NCBI RefSeq assembly: GCF_040939455.1
Contig: NC_134119.1
Span: 756,501-820,500, forward strand
Direction of reading: 5' to 3'
DNA length: 64,000 nt
From: Microcebus murinus
Lineage: Eukaryota > Chordata > Mammalia > Primates > Cheirogaleidae
Position 1 is the stretch's first letter. Every line of letters starts with the position of its first letter. A program made the position numbers and the translations under genes. Under the pieces are notes generated by a model. The model did no database searches and was not told the origin of the DNA. It worked only from the letters and a program-made list of their open reading frames with translations. Shown piece by piece: positions 36,601-49,439 of this stretch.

Positions 36601-39600
36601 GGAAGTGCATGAGCCCAACACGCAGCCTTCGCCGCGGACGCGGCAGCACGGGGCCAACAAGGGCAGCTCGAGCTTTGCCAACAGCAGGGACGGCAGCGGG
36701 ATGCAAGCACATGGGAGCAGGGTCACATTTCACCGGACTCCCCGATGCGCACACAGCTGCCATGGGAGAAGGCCAAGACCACTGCCCGCCCACACTCGCA
36801 GGAAGGGCCCACGGATGCAGGGGGCGGCTGGCAGGAGCCCATGAGCTCTGAGGACCCGAGTCGACAGCAACCCCCATCTACCAGCCGGCCCCGGAGCCCA
36901 GCCCACACGAGCGGCGGTCAGTGGGTCACTCCGCACTGAAACAGGTGTGTCCCCTCCCTCCCTGGAGCGGCACTGAGCCCACCGAGAGGGAAGGGGCAGA
37001 GAGACCGGCCAGCCGCAAGAAGTGGGTGCTGGGGACGGAGTTCGGCCTCTCCTGACGCTGGTGCCCCGCAGCATAGGGGCCTGGGGACGTGGCATGAGGG
37101 GCCCCCCTTCCCCACAAGGCCGGGGCAGGCACGGTCAGAGATTTAAGGTGAAGAATTCCGCAACACAGGAAGGAGCCTCCTCATTGGACGGAATCCGTGC
37201 AAAGCAACTATAGCACGAAATGAAAATCTCGCCGAGCAGCCCCTGGCCCTGGGCCCCCAGGCCTGGCCAGAACCTCCATGGGCAGCACCCAGGTCCTGGA
37301 TCTTAAAGGAGCTGCGGCCGTGACGGGCCAGGGAGCAGGGTCTGTGCACACGCAGGCGAGGAGAGCCGGGCAGCTGAGCACATGCGGAGCAGGCACCTCG
37401 GGGCACGGGCAGACTCGGGCTTTACCGGCTCTGGCTGCTGTTTGTGACCCCAAAACTGTGCCGCGGTGGCAGGGAGACAGGAGAGAGCAAGGTGGGAAGC
37501 AGTGTTAGTGACACCAGGAGGCACCTCCACGTGCACGGCGGGGTGGGGTGGGGGTCACACAAGGCGGCTTCAACACCAGCCGCTCCCCACCTGCAGCCCG
37601 ACTATACTTCTGTTCCAAACTGACATGTTCCAGAACCGCCTAAGCCAACGCAACTCAGGGGCCTGGAACAAAGCCAGGCAATGTCCCTGCGACCGCAACT
37701 AGCGGCGCGCGAGGGGGGGCCCTCTCAGGTGGCGGGACACAACCTGAAGGCCACTCGCAGCTCCACGCCTGGAAAGCCCATGTGGCCGCTGCCTCCCGCA
37801 GGCGATTCTGACCCTGAGCCCTGCAGAGGTGGGTCCCACACAGCCCCGGCCACCACGTGGGAACCGGGGGCCACCAACCAAGCTTTGAAGAAGGAAAGAA
37901 GGCCAAGGCCCGAGGCCGCCACGGCCGGCAGAGGGAGGACGAACCGACCACAGCGCAGGGCTGACGGCTGCCAGTGTGGCTCGACTGCTGAGCTTGGGGG
38001 TCCCTCTCCCAAAGGGATGGTCACCGCACGGTGGCCTCACACCTGTGCCAGCTGCCAACGGCTGGGGAGACGAGTTGGCCTGCAGGGCCCGAGCTGGCAC
38101 AGCCCCGCACTCCCCTGCCAAGTGCGCAGACACACGAGGTGATGGCGCCGATGCCAGGAACGTCCCTCCCTCTTAGGCTGGGACCCAGGCCCTGTGCGTG
38201 TGGCCTGAGAGGGGGAACCAGGCGGCTTCTGGACACTCCACGTGGTGTCACAGACTCAGGATCTGAGCTGGAAAACACGCTGGAGTACGAAAGCTGCTCC
38301 TACGTTACCTTTTGACTTGCTTGGGATCCAAATTTTGTAGCCTAAAATAAAAACAAAGATAGAGCCCTTTAATCGAGTGTCTCGCACTGGCCATGAGGCT
38401 TCTCTCCTTTGGTACTCGAGAGACTCAGTTCCCGCACTGCCTCCTGCCTGGCAGCAGCTCCCACGAGCCCAGAGGAGCCATAGGCCATGCCTGGGTTAGC
38501 ACAAGCGCCAGCCCAGTGGGGACTTGGGCCAGGGCATGCCTGTGCTGTGCCAGGCCTGGGGGACAGGGGGCCAACACTGTGCTCTAGGCTGTGGCAGGAC
38601 CAGGCCCCTGGTGCAGAGGACAAGGCCGGGGCAGCCCAGGGCCCAGCACCCTGATCGCCTTCACACGTGAGGAAAGGAGCAGAGGCCTGGCCAGGGACAC
38701 CCAGATGGAGGCTCCTGGAGTGTCCCGGCTGCAGGCACCCTCAGACATGAGGAAGCAGAGGCCCTGGGGGGAACCAGCAACAGCTAAGTGGCAAAGCCAC
38801 GGTGCTGCAGGAGCTGCACCCTGGATGCCTGGCCACTGCCCCTTGCAGGGCCCCCTGCCCTACTCAACAAGGACTCGGACCCCTCACAGGGGAGAGCAGC
38901 AAGAAGGGCCTGTTAGGCCGTGGGGAGCACCTGGCCAGTGTGCGCTGACTTTCACTCATGCCAAGACCACCAGGGAGGCTTCCAGTTCGTTGCCAGGGCA
39001 GCTCCAGGCGCTCGGGGCCATCACAGCAGGCCCGGCCCTTGGCTCTGGGCTCCCCATCCCCTCCTGGACCCCTCTCCTCTCACACCACAGCCACGGCCCA
39101 GGCCCGCACTTCCCCGGGTGTCAGGCCTGTCCCTCACTGGCCCTGCTTGCTAAGTCACTGCCTCACACACCACAGCTGTCCTGGCTGACCCCAAATCCTC
39201 CTGTCCTCGGGCCCAGGCAGGCAAGGGCGAGGCACAAAACCCGACCATCAAACCACCACTCTGAAGACCCAGAAGTGGACACTTAAGGGGCACAAGGTGC
39301 CCATGAGCTATTTCACCAGGCCAGACCAGGGCCTGGGGACGAGTCGGGGCCACACCTGCCCCCGCTCCCAGCGGGCAAGGCCACTTCTGACACGGAGGGG
39401 GACACCAGCCACAGCAAGAACTGCTGTGTGGTCCTGCAGAGCCGTCCAGGCCCAAGGACCTCCCTGGCTGGGGGACTCAGGCCCGTGCACAGAGGGCTGG
39501 CACTCCCAGGACCCCCGTCCACATGCCCCCACAGCTCCCAGAACCCCAGGCCAGCAGCGGCCATCAAAACACTGGGGACGGTTACTTACGCCCTCCTTCG

Positions 39601-42600
39601 CAGCCGAGGCAAACCTGCTGGCTCCGATAGTAAAGCTGCTCCAGCCCTGAGGGAGGCGAGAAACAGCCCAGGTCACGCGTGGCGGGCGTGCTCTGCCCAA
39701 GGCCCAAGTCTAAAAGGGTGACCGCGCAGGGGGTGCCTCAGACACCTCTGCTGTTCCTGCTTCTGCCACGGAAACGAGGCTCATCTCACAAGCACCCAGG
39801 TGGCACAGCGTCCGCCCTCGGCCCATCTGCAGGCCCCGGAGCTGGCGCCCTTCCCACCCCCGCCAAGAAGCAGATGGACAGCTGTGGGCGGGGCTGTGGC
39901 TGCCACGGGGCCTGCTGCCCGTCCATGTTCAAGGTTGCCTTCTCCTAAGCCTCCAAGGTTAAGATGCAGACATTCAGAAATGTAAACGTCTCATTTAAGT
40001 CACCCCTTACTCTCTCGCTCCTAAAAGAAATGCAGAGGCCCCTCCACTTTGAAAGATAACTAAACTCAGCTGTCCCTGGAGAACAGACATACAAGAGAAA
40101 CCCTACAGACAGTAGCTAAATTCATGCTTTTCTTCCCTAAAGAAGGTCCAGCAACAACTGTGAGAGAATGCGACCATGGCTATCCTGAGCAACGGGAAGT
40201 TACACGCCCTGGAGCTCCTGAGATCCACTGACAGGGCTCTTGGAGATGAAGAGATACACTTACATAATTGTTGAATAGAAAGTTCACTCATTTTTGGAAT
40301 GATGAATGTGCACGGTTCAAAGATGGTGCTGGGCATATCCCTGTCGTGTGGTCAGCCCAGACCACGCATGGCTGTCTGCCCAGTGCCTTTGCGTGCACAC
40401 ACAGCATGAAAACAGATTCCTGTGCCACCCTTTCTCACACGCCGTGCCCACCCTCCATGCCTGCAGCTGCAGGTTGCCGTATTGCTACTGAAAACCTTCG
40501 TCGTCCTTCACATGGCAGCATCTGAACGCTGCCCTGGCTCCATCTAACCGGCCTCACTAGCAAGGCCTGCAGGTGGTTTACAGTTATTGGTATTGCAGAC
40601 AGCAATACTGCAATGAGCAAAACCGTTCTTAAAACATAGTAACAATACTCTTGAAAAGTCAAAGTCTGACAAAATTCATTTCCCTGACTGGAAAATTGGC
40701 AGCCAGCCCAGGGTCACACCCTGACACTTGCCCTGAGGTCAGGCACCCTTAGGAGGGAGGGGTGAGGCACCCGGTCCAGGCACTGCCAGCCTGGAGAGGG
40801 CAGCTGTACCCATGCAGCTCCCTGCTTGGTCTCTGCCACGGAATCCCCGCCAGAGCTGTCTGCCAGCCACGCTCAGCACCCTCCTCGAGAGGAGGTGACG
40901 TGGGCTCCATAGGAAACCTGCTCTTCAGGGGAATAGACGCAGTGAGGTTCTAACTATACGTTTTGTGCCAAAAGTTAGGAAAGTGACTAAATACATTTCA
41001 GATGTAAATAACTTAAGCCACATTTCAGAAGAAAATTTCACTGACGGTAAGGGGACCGCACACCGGAACTAAACAGTGTCTCCAAGACTGCCGGCACTGC
41101 CCTCTGTGGGTCCCCCCATCCGTGGCTCCAGGCAGCCCCTCACACCAGGCCTGCCACGGGAGGTGTGCGCCGCAGGGCCCGAGCCTCCTCACCGAGTACA
41201 GGGACGACATGGCGTTGTTGAGGAAGTCATCTTCTCTCTTCTGCGGCGGTGGCGTGTTCCCAAACCCCACGTAGCGACTGCCCTGGGCCCTGAAGGCAAA
41301 GCACCAAAAGCAGCAGCTGGCGTGAGCCCTGCGTCACTATGGGCACTGGGACCTGGGACAGAGGAGGGGCTGGCCCCAGAGGACCTGCCACCTCCACCAC
41401 AAACAGGACACACAGGTGCACCCAGTGGGGCGTGAGCCTCTGCAGCTCAGCTCAGCATACCGAGTGCTGCCCTCTCTGCTCGTTTAGAAAGACCCCTGGC
41501 CGTGTGGCCATTTGATCCTCTGCAAGCCCTGAACCCTGGGTGGACAGTTACTGGGAGAAAGGTTGAAACAGTTTACGTAGCTTTGGGGATAAAAATTCAT
41601 CTGCCTATCAGGTAGATTCCAGGAGAAAAATGTATAATTTTTCTCCTAAGCATTAGGTCTTTTCTACACTCAAGACCCCAATTCAAACCTGGGCTGGCCA
41701 GGGCTGGCCACAGCTGGGCCCCACGCAGCGCACGCTCAGCATCTGCATCCGCTGCGCACAGGAAGGAAGCAGTCCCACCCCACAGTCCGAGCCCGGGGGG
41801 GCTGCCTGCCTGAGCTGACCCGTCTCGAGAGGCCTCACCCTTGATAGGAGCCGAGGTCATCACTCAGCCAGTCTTCAAAAGCCTTGTCGGAGGAGGCAGT
41901 CACGTTCTGCGGCTGGCTGGGACCTCTGAAACCAAGAGCCAGAGGTTGGTGATGCCAGTGCTGGGTGGAGGGTAAGGCAGGAAATGGCCGGCACCACGGC
42001 AGCTCCACCAGCGCCCACTGGAACCACGTGGTCCCCCTGGGAGGTGCCCTCCCACCACCGGAGAGCACCCGAGGCCAGGCCAGCCTCCGGCTCTGGCCAA
42101 AAGGATGCTCGGGTCACAGCCGCTGAACTCCCGGAGACACTCAGCCAGGGATTCCCAAGGGGCCTTGACGGCGGCTCTGTGCCTTCCACACTGGCGGGGA
42201 GGCAGCTGGGGATGGCGCAAGAGGGACCAGGGCTGGGAACAAGCAGAAGTCGTAAACGGTGCCAGGACCAGAAGCCCCTGGACATGGACCCGGCAGCAGC
42301 AGGAAGCAGGGCCATGGGCACGAGTGAGGACTGGGGGGGGGGGGGGGGGCCTGGGCACCCAGTGCACACAGGGGTCCTCTGGGACCCAGTCACTCCCCGC
42401 CACCCTCCATAGGGACACTCCCTGCAGCGGGAGCAGACGGAGACAGGGAACACCGTCCACAGCTCCACGATGCCACGATTCGCGTAGCTGCAACGCATGG
42501 TGCGTACGCTCTAGGAGAAGCTGTGTGGGGCTCGCCCCTGCAGACCAGGGAGGAACTGTTTTTTATTTTAGATGTGTCTTTTTTTATTGGTTGAATCTTT

Positions 42601-44380
42601 ACTAAAAGCTGTTTTTCCCCCTGGCTTTTGGGAAGGAACAGCTCACAACCGTAGCTGTTACAATAGCAGGAAATTGAGGCTTCTGTGGGGACCCCGAGCT
42701 ATGGCTAAGATCAGGGCTTGGCAGGGAGCAGGGCTGAGGCCTAACTCGCAGGCAGGGGAGCAGCTACCGGTGGGTGGTGGGCGGCAGCGTCCTGGGCTGA
42801 GGCGGGATCCAGTTCTGGGCAGGCGAGGACTCCGCAGACCACTCTCTGCCGTCAGCCAGGGTGGCCACCTGACAAGGGGACACAGGTAGTTAGCACGGAC
42901 TGTCCTGTGCCACCCGTGGACCCATCTACTCAGGCACAGCCAGCCACAGCTCGCCCAGACCACCACCACACGCAGCCTCCTCCCCGGCCTTGGCGGCCAC
43001 AGGCTCAGATCTGCACAACAGGTCTCCCTGGCCGTGATGGACGACTGCATTAGTGAGCTCCTGAACAGTGAGGCCCCAACTTCAAACCCACAGGAACCAC
43101 ACATGTGGCCCCTGATTTCCAAAAGTATCGCAGCCATGGCATCATGGATCACAGGCCCTTCGCCTGGAGTTGGGGAGGTCTCGTTCGTCTCTGTCAACTA
43201 CGGGACACTTGTCTCTCCTCTGAGAAGAAGACGCTGGCTTGGAGGCAGCAGGGGCCAGTGTCCCTGTCTGCACCCGAACTGTGCCCCGATGGGCATGTCA
43301 GAACTGATGGAAGATTCTAACTCCAGAACCACTGAATACCACGGCCCAAGTGCCACAAGGGGTGGAGCAGGCACCACACCGGCGAGTGGGGGCTGGTCAT
43401 TACCTTATCCCTGAATAACGCTGCGGCTCTGCTATTGTACTTCTCCTGCAGGGACCAGCAGGGATCGTAATCCTCCTGGGACTCCAGGAACTCCCGGAAC
43501 TTGGCGTTCCCACCAGCCTTCATCTTCTCAAGCTCGAGGTCCTTCCATTTGTCCATGGTGACAGAGCGCACGAAGCTGGAAACCAGAGGCCTGACCTAAT
43601 CACCAAGCACTGGGGACTCCCAGGGCCTCCCCGCCAAAACCAGGGCTGTGACTCTGACAGCCTGAGGAGCTGCATGGAGCTGAGTGCCAGCCGGCTGAAA
43701 CCCTGCGCCACGGTGTCCCTGGAGCAGGCCAGGTTAGACATGGGATCCTGCAGAGGCTGGACAGCAGGACACTGACCTGAGGTGTACCCCGAGCCCGCGG
43801 TGTCTCCCCGAGCACTCCAGGCAGATCCAGATGCCGTAGGTCACACTAACCCACTGGGGATTGAACGCGCCACACTCAAAACAAACCTGCAAAGGGCCAC
43901 AAACAATTTGCCGGGTGGCTCAGGGCAGAACCCAGGGACCCCCAAGGATACAACAGGTGACCCCTAGAGAGGCCAGGCAGCAGGAGCTGGCCCTGGACAA
44001 GAGCTCGCACAAACAAGCCAGTGGCCAGACAGTGGGCCGGGGCGAAGCCTCAAGGGAAAGAGCCTCCCAGGCGATGCAATGTCTGAGGGGAAGACCAGGT
44101 GGACACGCCCTGAGAAACGTGGCAGGAGCCCCCAGCCCCAGCAGCCAGCCCTGGTGAGCACCAGAAACAGCCTCTTCAGCCATCAGCTGCTCCCCCCAAC
44201 CCGCTCAGCACGGCCATGCACCACGAGTGCAGCTATTCCACGGAGCGACACGACAGCCGTGCGCTGCTCCCTGGAGACCAGCCAGCCCTGGGCAAAGCGT
44301 GGACGGGAGGCAGCGCTCACATTGTTTTCATCTTGCACTCGGACTTCTTTAAGCACCTTCCTGGTTCGTGGGCTGGCCAT
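33667..44380 (-). CDS. ARFGAP1: ADP-ribosylation factor GTPase-activating protein 1
   Basis: Golgi GAP that triggers GTP hydrolysis on Arf1 and drives COPI coat release, sensing membrane curvature. Twelve coding exons (5'->3'): 44380-44321, 43886-43777, 43575-43404, 42868-42768, 41925-41839, 41289-41193, 39646-39590, 38341-38309, 36590-36534, 36005-35946, 34854-34778, 34009-33667 (TAG 33669-33667). All phases join, 417 aa (human isoforms about 406-414). The start [13 protein letters not shown] is the family start. Arf-GAP zinc finger C22-x2-C25-x16-C42-x2-C45 with catalytic R50 (SGRHRGLG). ALPS curvature motif around 199-234 ([16 protein letters not shown]..), a second amphipathic stretch in exons 10-12 ([20 protein letters not shown]). 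The acidic/Trp-rich tail ends DGWDNQNW-like (DEGWDNQNW). Exon 3 uses a gtcagt donor. No defects seen. Confidence 0.98.
34963..35486. repeat. 520-bp CA/CAGCACACAACACGCA satellite in ARFGAP1 intron
   Basis: Long array built from acacaca, cagcacacaacac and cgcacacagcac blocks, in the intron between the exons at 34778-34854 and 35946-36005. It is free of stops in several frames, giving Thr/His- or Cys/Val-rich open frames that are artefacts of the repeat. Higher-order units of roughly 16-36 bp are visible. Likely variable in length between individuals. Confidence 0.95.
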
Positions 44381-44383
44381 GCT

Positions 44384-47300
44384 GCTGCAAAGGAGAAAAA
44401 CAAACTTTTTAAATTTATGAACAGATAATTTTACAAGGAATAAAATAAACTGTCCCTTCAAAAATACTATAGGACAGGTAAGAAAAATCCCACTGAGCTG
44501 CTTAGGAGAAGCTATAGAGATACTTGGCAACGATAGGGACCCCCGCTGTAGGGCCCCCCACCCCACCCCCGCCCACGCTACGGTACTCCCAGGCCACGGC
44601 CATTGCAATGATTCGGAACACCACATAATTACTGGGATCTCCTTTACATAAGCATCATGTACCACCAAAACTGTATAATTCATAGGAAATCCTGTTTTCC
44701 AATGGTGAAATCCACAGCAAGTAGCAGTCCTTATAGAACACACATACATTTCACACTTAAAAGGAAACACATCCGACTTGGGCTGGTCACTTCTGGGGAC
44801 CGTGCATGCTAGCCCTCCCCTCCACCTCTCCAACATGGTACGGGGGGGGGGGGGGGCTCCCGCCTGGGCCGGGGCAGAAGCAGAGCCCCCGACCGCTGTG
44901 TATGAAAAGACCAGCCTGCTGGAGCATCCACGGAGGAGCTGGTGGCTCCTCCATGGAGCCACCCTGGGCATGGAGGCACCAGATCCTGTGGCCACAGCAA
45001 GACAAGGACTGCCGCCTATGGGCCACCAGACCTGCCACGATACCTCACAGGGACACTGGTGGGGACAGCGGCAATGAGGCTCAGGCTGAAGAGAAAATCC
45101 ACTTCCTCAGGGATCTACTGGCTCCAGCGGAACTCAGCTTCAGCTGATGGCCCACTTAACCCACAACCAGGAAAGTCAGTATAAAGAGACTCAGAGCCGG
45201 AGAAAGGGTGTGAGGCCAACCCCAGCGTCAGCTGCGAATGAACACACATGGTGGTGTGTGTTGCCACCTGAGTTAGGGGAACAGCTCACAGGTCCAGCAC
45301 ACACCGCAGAGCAGACGTAGGACAGAGCGTCCAGCCTGGAGGCAGTGGAACTGGACCTCAGGCCACCTGTACCCCTGCCGGCCACAACTGCGCGCTGGCT
45401 CTCTGACGCTCACCTGCCTCTCGGGATGAACAGAGCTGTGGGCTGTTTCCCCAACTCACACGGCAACACGCCACTGCGTGAGGAACACAGCACCCTAGAG
45501 CTGGGAAGCTACACACGTGCACTGCTGTCCTTTCCAGCAGCATCCCTTCCTCCTTCACTGCTGTATTTAAGGTGATGGTTTAGACCAACCAGCTTTTCTA
45601 CTAGTGGCACAGGGGGAGCTTCACTCCACGTATGGGTTAAAAAAAAAGTTTCAGAAAAACTCTGTCCCACACTTGGCCTTCAGTCTTAAATGTGCAGAGA
45701 TGAGGCATCCCTGAGGGGGCCCTGGCTCTCCAGGCAGCCAGACCCTCTCAATCTGGCAGCCTGTGACTTCATATGCCCTAGCCCCTACCTTTGAGCTACT
45801 TGAGGTTAGGAGATAAACACCGGTTCTCTGTGCCACAGGTGACGGCAGTGTCCTAAAACCGCAGGTTGTGATGGTTACTCCAGCCCACAAGACTCGGCCT
45901 TCCGTGACCCATTCAGGAGGATAACTGCCACCCACAGCACTGAAGGCAGGAAAGGGGCAGAGCTGCACTCTGGGTTTGAGCTCTCACAGCCACAGCACAA
46001 GGGCCCAGGCAGAGCTGGTACACGGGACAGGCACACAAACGACTGTGAGCCGAGCAGGACCTGTGTGGGGCGGGCAGGTGGTCACAGCTGCCCTGCTGCA
46101 GGAGACCAGTACCGGTCTCCACTCTCAGTCCTGTTTCCACAGCACCACTCCTGCCCTCAGGGGCTCACATCTCAGTCAACTGACAAACAAAAGTCAGAAC
46201 CCTAGTGAGACAGCTCTGAATCTGTGAGTAAAATAAGCAGAAGGATATTCCCACAACTACCGCAGGGAGAAAACCTGGGGAAGTGAAGGACGTGGCGTGG
46301 ATTTTAAAAGGAACTCCACCATGTGACCAATTCTGGATGTTTGAGAGGCTGAGTTCTCTGAAATACTAAGTCTAATAACACGAAAACAAATAACTCCTAA
46401 CTTTCAAAAGCATAAATACAGTCTATCTTAAAAAACAATCCAAGAACTCTCAACACTCGAAACCAAGATGATAAAAATGTACCTCTTTCTGCAAGTGGGC
46501 ATAACCTCAGTAAACGTTGGACCAAGTGGGGGCACTTTTCCTTGGTTAAACCACCTGGAACACTCTCAACACACGCGATCAAAAGAGATAATTAAGGACA
46601 CCACTTAGTCCCCAGGGCTGTAACACAGGTGGCAGGTAGATAATACTAATCATCTTTCTCAGAAACTGTCCAAAGCACCAGAAACACCCATCTCTGAGAA
46701 CAGCAGCCCTTTCTCCTTCTAAAGCACAGACTATTTCTGAGCTTAGCAGGGACATGGTTCCCTAAAAGGACGCCAAGACGAACCCAGGAGCTATGACAGT
46801 CCCGGACCACCACTAGAGCCCTGTTTTGCTGCTCTCACCAACAGCGCAGCGGGAATATTAGGCCTGCGGTAAACGAGAGCAATTATTGCTCAGACTGGGT
46901 GGTTTGCGACTAAGTTTTCACCAGGGCAGGCAGGACGCACAGTTCCTCTAAAGGCAAGCAAACTGAAAAAAAGCTTCAAAAGCCCCTCCTGGTTTTCCTC
47001 CCTCCCACAAGACCACCACCCGCGTCAAGGGTAGGCAGGGACAGAGCAGGCTGCGGCCGTGTCTCCGCCGGGGCTGGCTCCCCGACGCCTGCCGGACACC
47101 CTAGCCCCCCGGCTGCGGAAGCGGCGGGGCTCGGGGTTCGGGGCCCCACGCCGGGTCCTGGGTCCGAAGGAGCTCGGGAAGAGGGTGCTGAGGGGACTGG
47201 GCAGGGCCCGGCTCGCCCCAGGGCTGTGGGGGGGGAGGCCCCCGGCCCGGGCTGGAGCAGCGCAGGGCGAGGGCGGCGGGAGCCCCGCGCAGGCCCACAC

Positions 47301-47600
47301 TGAGCGCCGAGGGGCGCGCGGCGAGCGAGGCGGACGCGGCCGGACCGGGCGGAGGAGCCGCGGTGCGGCGGGTCCCGGGCGGGGGCTGCGGCCCTGAGGG
47401 GCCGGGGGCGACAACGCGTCCGCGCCGCCGAGTCGCGCGCTTACCTGGCGGGTGGGGCTGCGGGCCGGGCCGGGTTGGGGTTGGGATCCGGGTCGGGCCG
47501 GGCCGGGGTCGCGCCGTCCAGCTGCACAGAGGCTGCGCGATGCTCGCCCACCGGCCGCCACCAGCCGCCACCAGCTTCCGGCTACGTTGCGCTTTGCAAG
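44384..47600 (-). other. ARFGAP1: ARFGAP1 5'UTR exon 1 and intron 1
   Basis: A non-coding first exon ends at a gtaagc donor whose last exonic base is 47445 (minus-strand reading ccacccgccag|gtaagc). Intron 1 runs to the acceptor tttgcag before 44384, just upstream of the ATG at 44380. A G-run of about 16 lies near 44840-44855. The intron is AT-richer than the rest of the locus at 46.2-46.8 kb. The transcription start is inferred to lie near 47560-47650. Confidence 0.75.
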
Positions 47601-47720
47601 GCCTCACGGGAGCCGGCAGGGGCGGGACTTCCGCCTCGGGTTCGAGTCCGGAAGTGCGCGCCCGCGCGGTTGCCATGGAGACGCAGCGGTTCAGGGCCCA
47701 CGACGCGCGGACTGCGCAGG
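47040..47720. promoter_or_regulatory. ARFGAP1: ARFGAP1 CpG-island promoter
   Basis: Strong CpG island across exon 1. It contains two ETS-type sites in opposite orientation (gacttccg 47626-47633 and ccggaagt 47648-47655) and an RFX X-box GTTGCCATGGAGAC at 47669-47682. This architecture is typical of housekeeping and often bidirectional promoters. Transcription to the right is possible but not shown. Confidence 0.7.
47669..47682. promoter_or_regulatory. RFX X-box at ARFGAP1 promoter
   Basis: GTTGCCATGGAGAC closely fits the RFX consensus GTTGCCATGG-R-AAC. It lies at the promoter edge, 14 bp to the right of the ETS-like site. Motif evidence only. Confidence 0.45.
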
Positions 47721-47829
47721 CTGCGCCGGGGACCTGCAGGGCAGGGGCAGAGGGTGTCGAGCGGGGTCGCCTCCGGGAGGCCAAGGCAGGGACTTCGGTT
47801 TGTTTTTACTGGTTGCTTTTCTGCCTACC

Positions 47830-48560
47830 CCGCATGTTTTTCATTGATGGATGTGACTCTAGAAATAATTGAGAGCAAGCATTTTTATCGAGGTGCCACT
47901 TTTGTACAGTGAAATGTACAGTTCTGAGAGTTTTGCATCCGCCCGTGTAACCCTCAGTCAATTATAGAACACAGTCGGTTATAGAACATTTCTAACAGCG
48001 GCAGCCACTCTTTGCTTCCCACCCCCATGTTTTAGTGTCGTCTGTTCTAGAATTCGGCATGAACAGCATCATGCAAAATGTACTCTTCCGCGATGTCCTC
48101 TTTCACTTATCATGTGTTTGAGATTAATCCACGCTGTTGTGCGTTATCAATAACTGGTTCCTTTTCATTGCTAAGTAGTAGTTCATTGAATGAATATGCC
48201 TCATTTGTTCATTCACATGTTGGACACTGGAGTTGTCTCTAAGTTTTGGCTATTGTGAACAAAGCTTGCTTGAAATTCAAGTATTTTGTGGGCATTTTAA
48301 AAAAATCATTTCTCTTGGGTAATTACCTAGAAATGAAATTTCTGGGTGATGGGATAAGTGCATATTGAACTTTTTAAGAAAGTGCTAAACAGTTTTCCAA
48401 AATGGTTGTACCATTTTATACTTCCGCCAGCAATATGGGAGTTCCAGTTGCTCCATATCTTCGTTGACACTTAACATTGTCAGTCTTTTTATTGCAGCTA
48501 GTGGCTACAAAGTGGTGTCTCATTGCAGTTTGTTTGCACTTCTCTACATGATCGTTTGAA
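47830..48560. mobile_element. L1-like 3'-region remnant
   Basis: Phrases such as 'ggctattgtgaacaaagc', 'gttttccaaaatggttgta', 'cgccagcaatatgggagt' and 'tcattgcagtttgtttgcac' match the T-rich old L1 text I know from mammalian genomes. Orientation and subfamily not assigned. Confidence 0.65.
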
Positions 48561-48649
48561 AGCTCCCCTGGGCACTCTCAACTTCCCCACAATTCCAGCC
48601 TGCCTAGATGAGCATTCCCCTGCAGCCAAGGGAAGCCCTTGGGAAGGTG

Positions 48650-48807
48650 TTGGGGGCTGATTCTGGTGGTATACCTTATACTAATCATTCACTATAGTCT
48701 GTAATGTCCATGTGCTGCCTGACACAGCAGTAGTCAGCATTTTCTTCAGACACGGTTGCTGCCTTGTGACTTGATAAAAGGCCTGAGTTGTTGCACATAA
48801 GCAAATG
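48650..48807 (+). repeat. Inverted-repeat left arm (LTR-like)
   Basis: 158 bp from 'ttgggggctgattctgg' to 'gttgttgcacataagcaaat'. It is repeated in reverse complement at 49280-49437 with about 10-15% divergence by eye. AATAAA follows in 'agccaataaacac' (48829), as in an LTR. Confidence 0.85.
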
Positions 48808-48860
48808 AACAATGTTTTTGCACTAAAGCCAATAAACACTTTAAGGTCCCGTCCTTTATA

Positions 48861-49020
48861 CAGGGTTCAAGACCCCCCAGGGTTCCAGACCCTGCTCAGT
48901 TCAGGGTTCAAGACCCCCCAGGGTTCCAGACCCTGCTCAGTTCAGGGTTCAAGACCCTCCAGGGTTCCAGACCCTGCTCAGTTCAGGGTTCAAGACCCCA
49001 CAGGGTTCAAGACCCTGCTC
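48861..49020. repeat. 41-bp tandem repeat between the inverted arms
   Basis: cagggttcaagacc recurs at 48861, 48902, 48943 and 48984, an exact 41-bp period, almost four copies. Adjacent copies are nearly identical, so the array is younger than the surrounding repeat DNA. Confidence 0.95.
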
Positions 49021-49279
49021 TTATTCCCAAGAGTCTCCTGTCAGATACCACTTACCATTAGCAGAAGGGGTAATCCTCTTGGTCTCAATCTCAGGCGGTG
49101 GCTCCTCCCAGGCCCCCACGGTTGTGCCTGTTTTAGGTCGCCCCCCTCCATGGGGAGTCTTACCCATCATTAACTACCAACCATCAATCGGGGGCCAGTT
49201 CTTGGGAGAGTTCTTCTTGTTCTTGTTCTCATGGCCTCCAGACTCCCACCACGGGGGCCCTCCGTGTGGGAGTTGGGAG

Positions 49280-49437
49280 CATTTGCTTATGTGCAACAAC
49301 TCAGGCCTCTTATCAAGTCACAAGGCAACGACCATGTCTAAAAAAATGCTGACTACTGCTGCATCGGCAACACACGTACATTACAGGCCATAGTAAATAA
49401 TTAGTATAAGATATAACACCAGAATCAGCCCCCAACA
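49280..49437 (-). repeat. Inverted-repeat right arm (LTR-like)
   Basis: Reverse complement of 48650-48807: 'atttgcttatgtgcaacaac' ... 'ccagaatcagcccccaac'. Both arms read inward. The 470 bp between them hold the 41-bp array and a short open minus-strand stretch (about 49020-49175) that I do not recognise. Confidence 0.85.
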
Positions 49438-49439
49438 GG

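Noticed and set aside
47674..47872. Open frame METQRFRAHDARTAQ... starting inside the RFX box
   Set aside because: It continues directly into L1-like DNA, has no recognisable domain, and its ATG is part of the X-box motif. A non-coding divergent transcript is more plausible.
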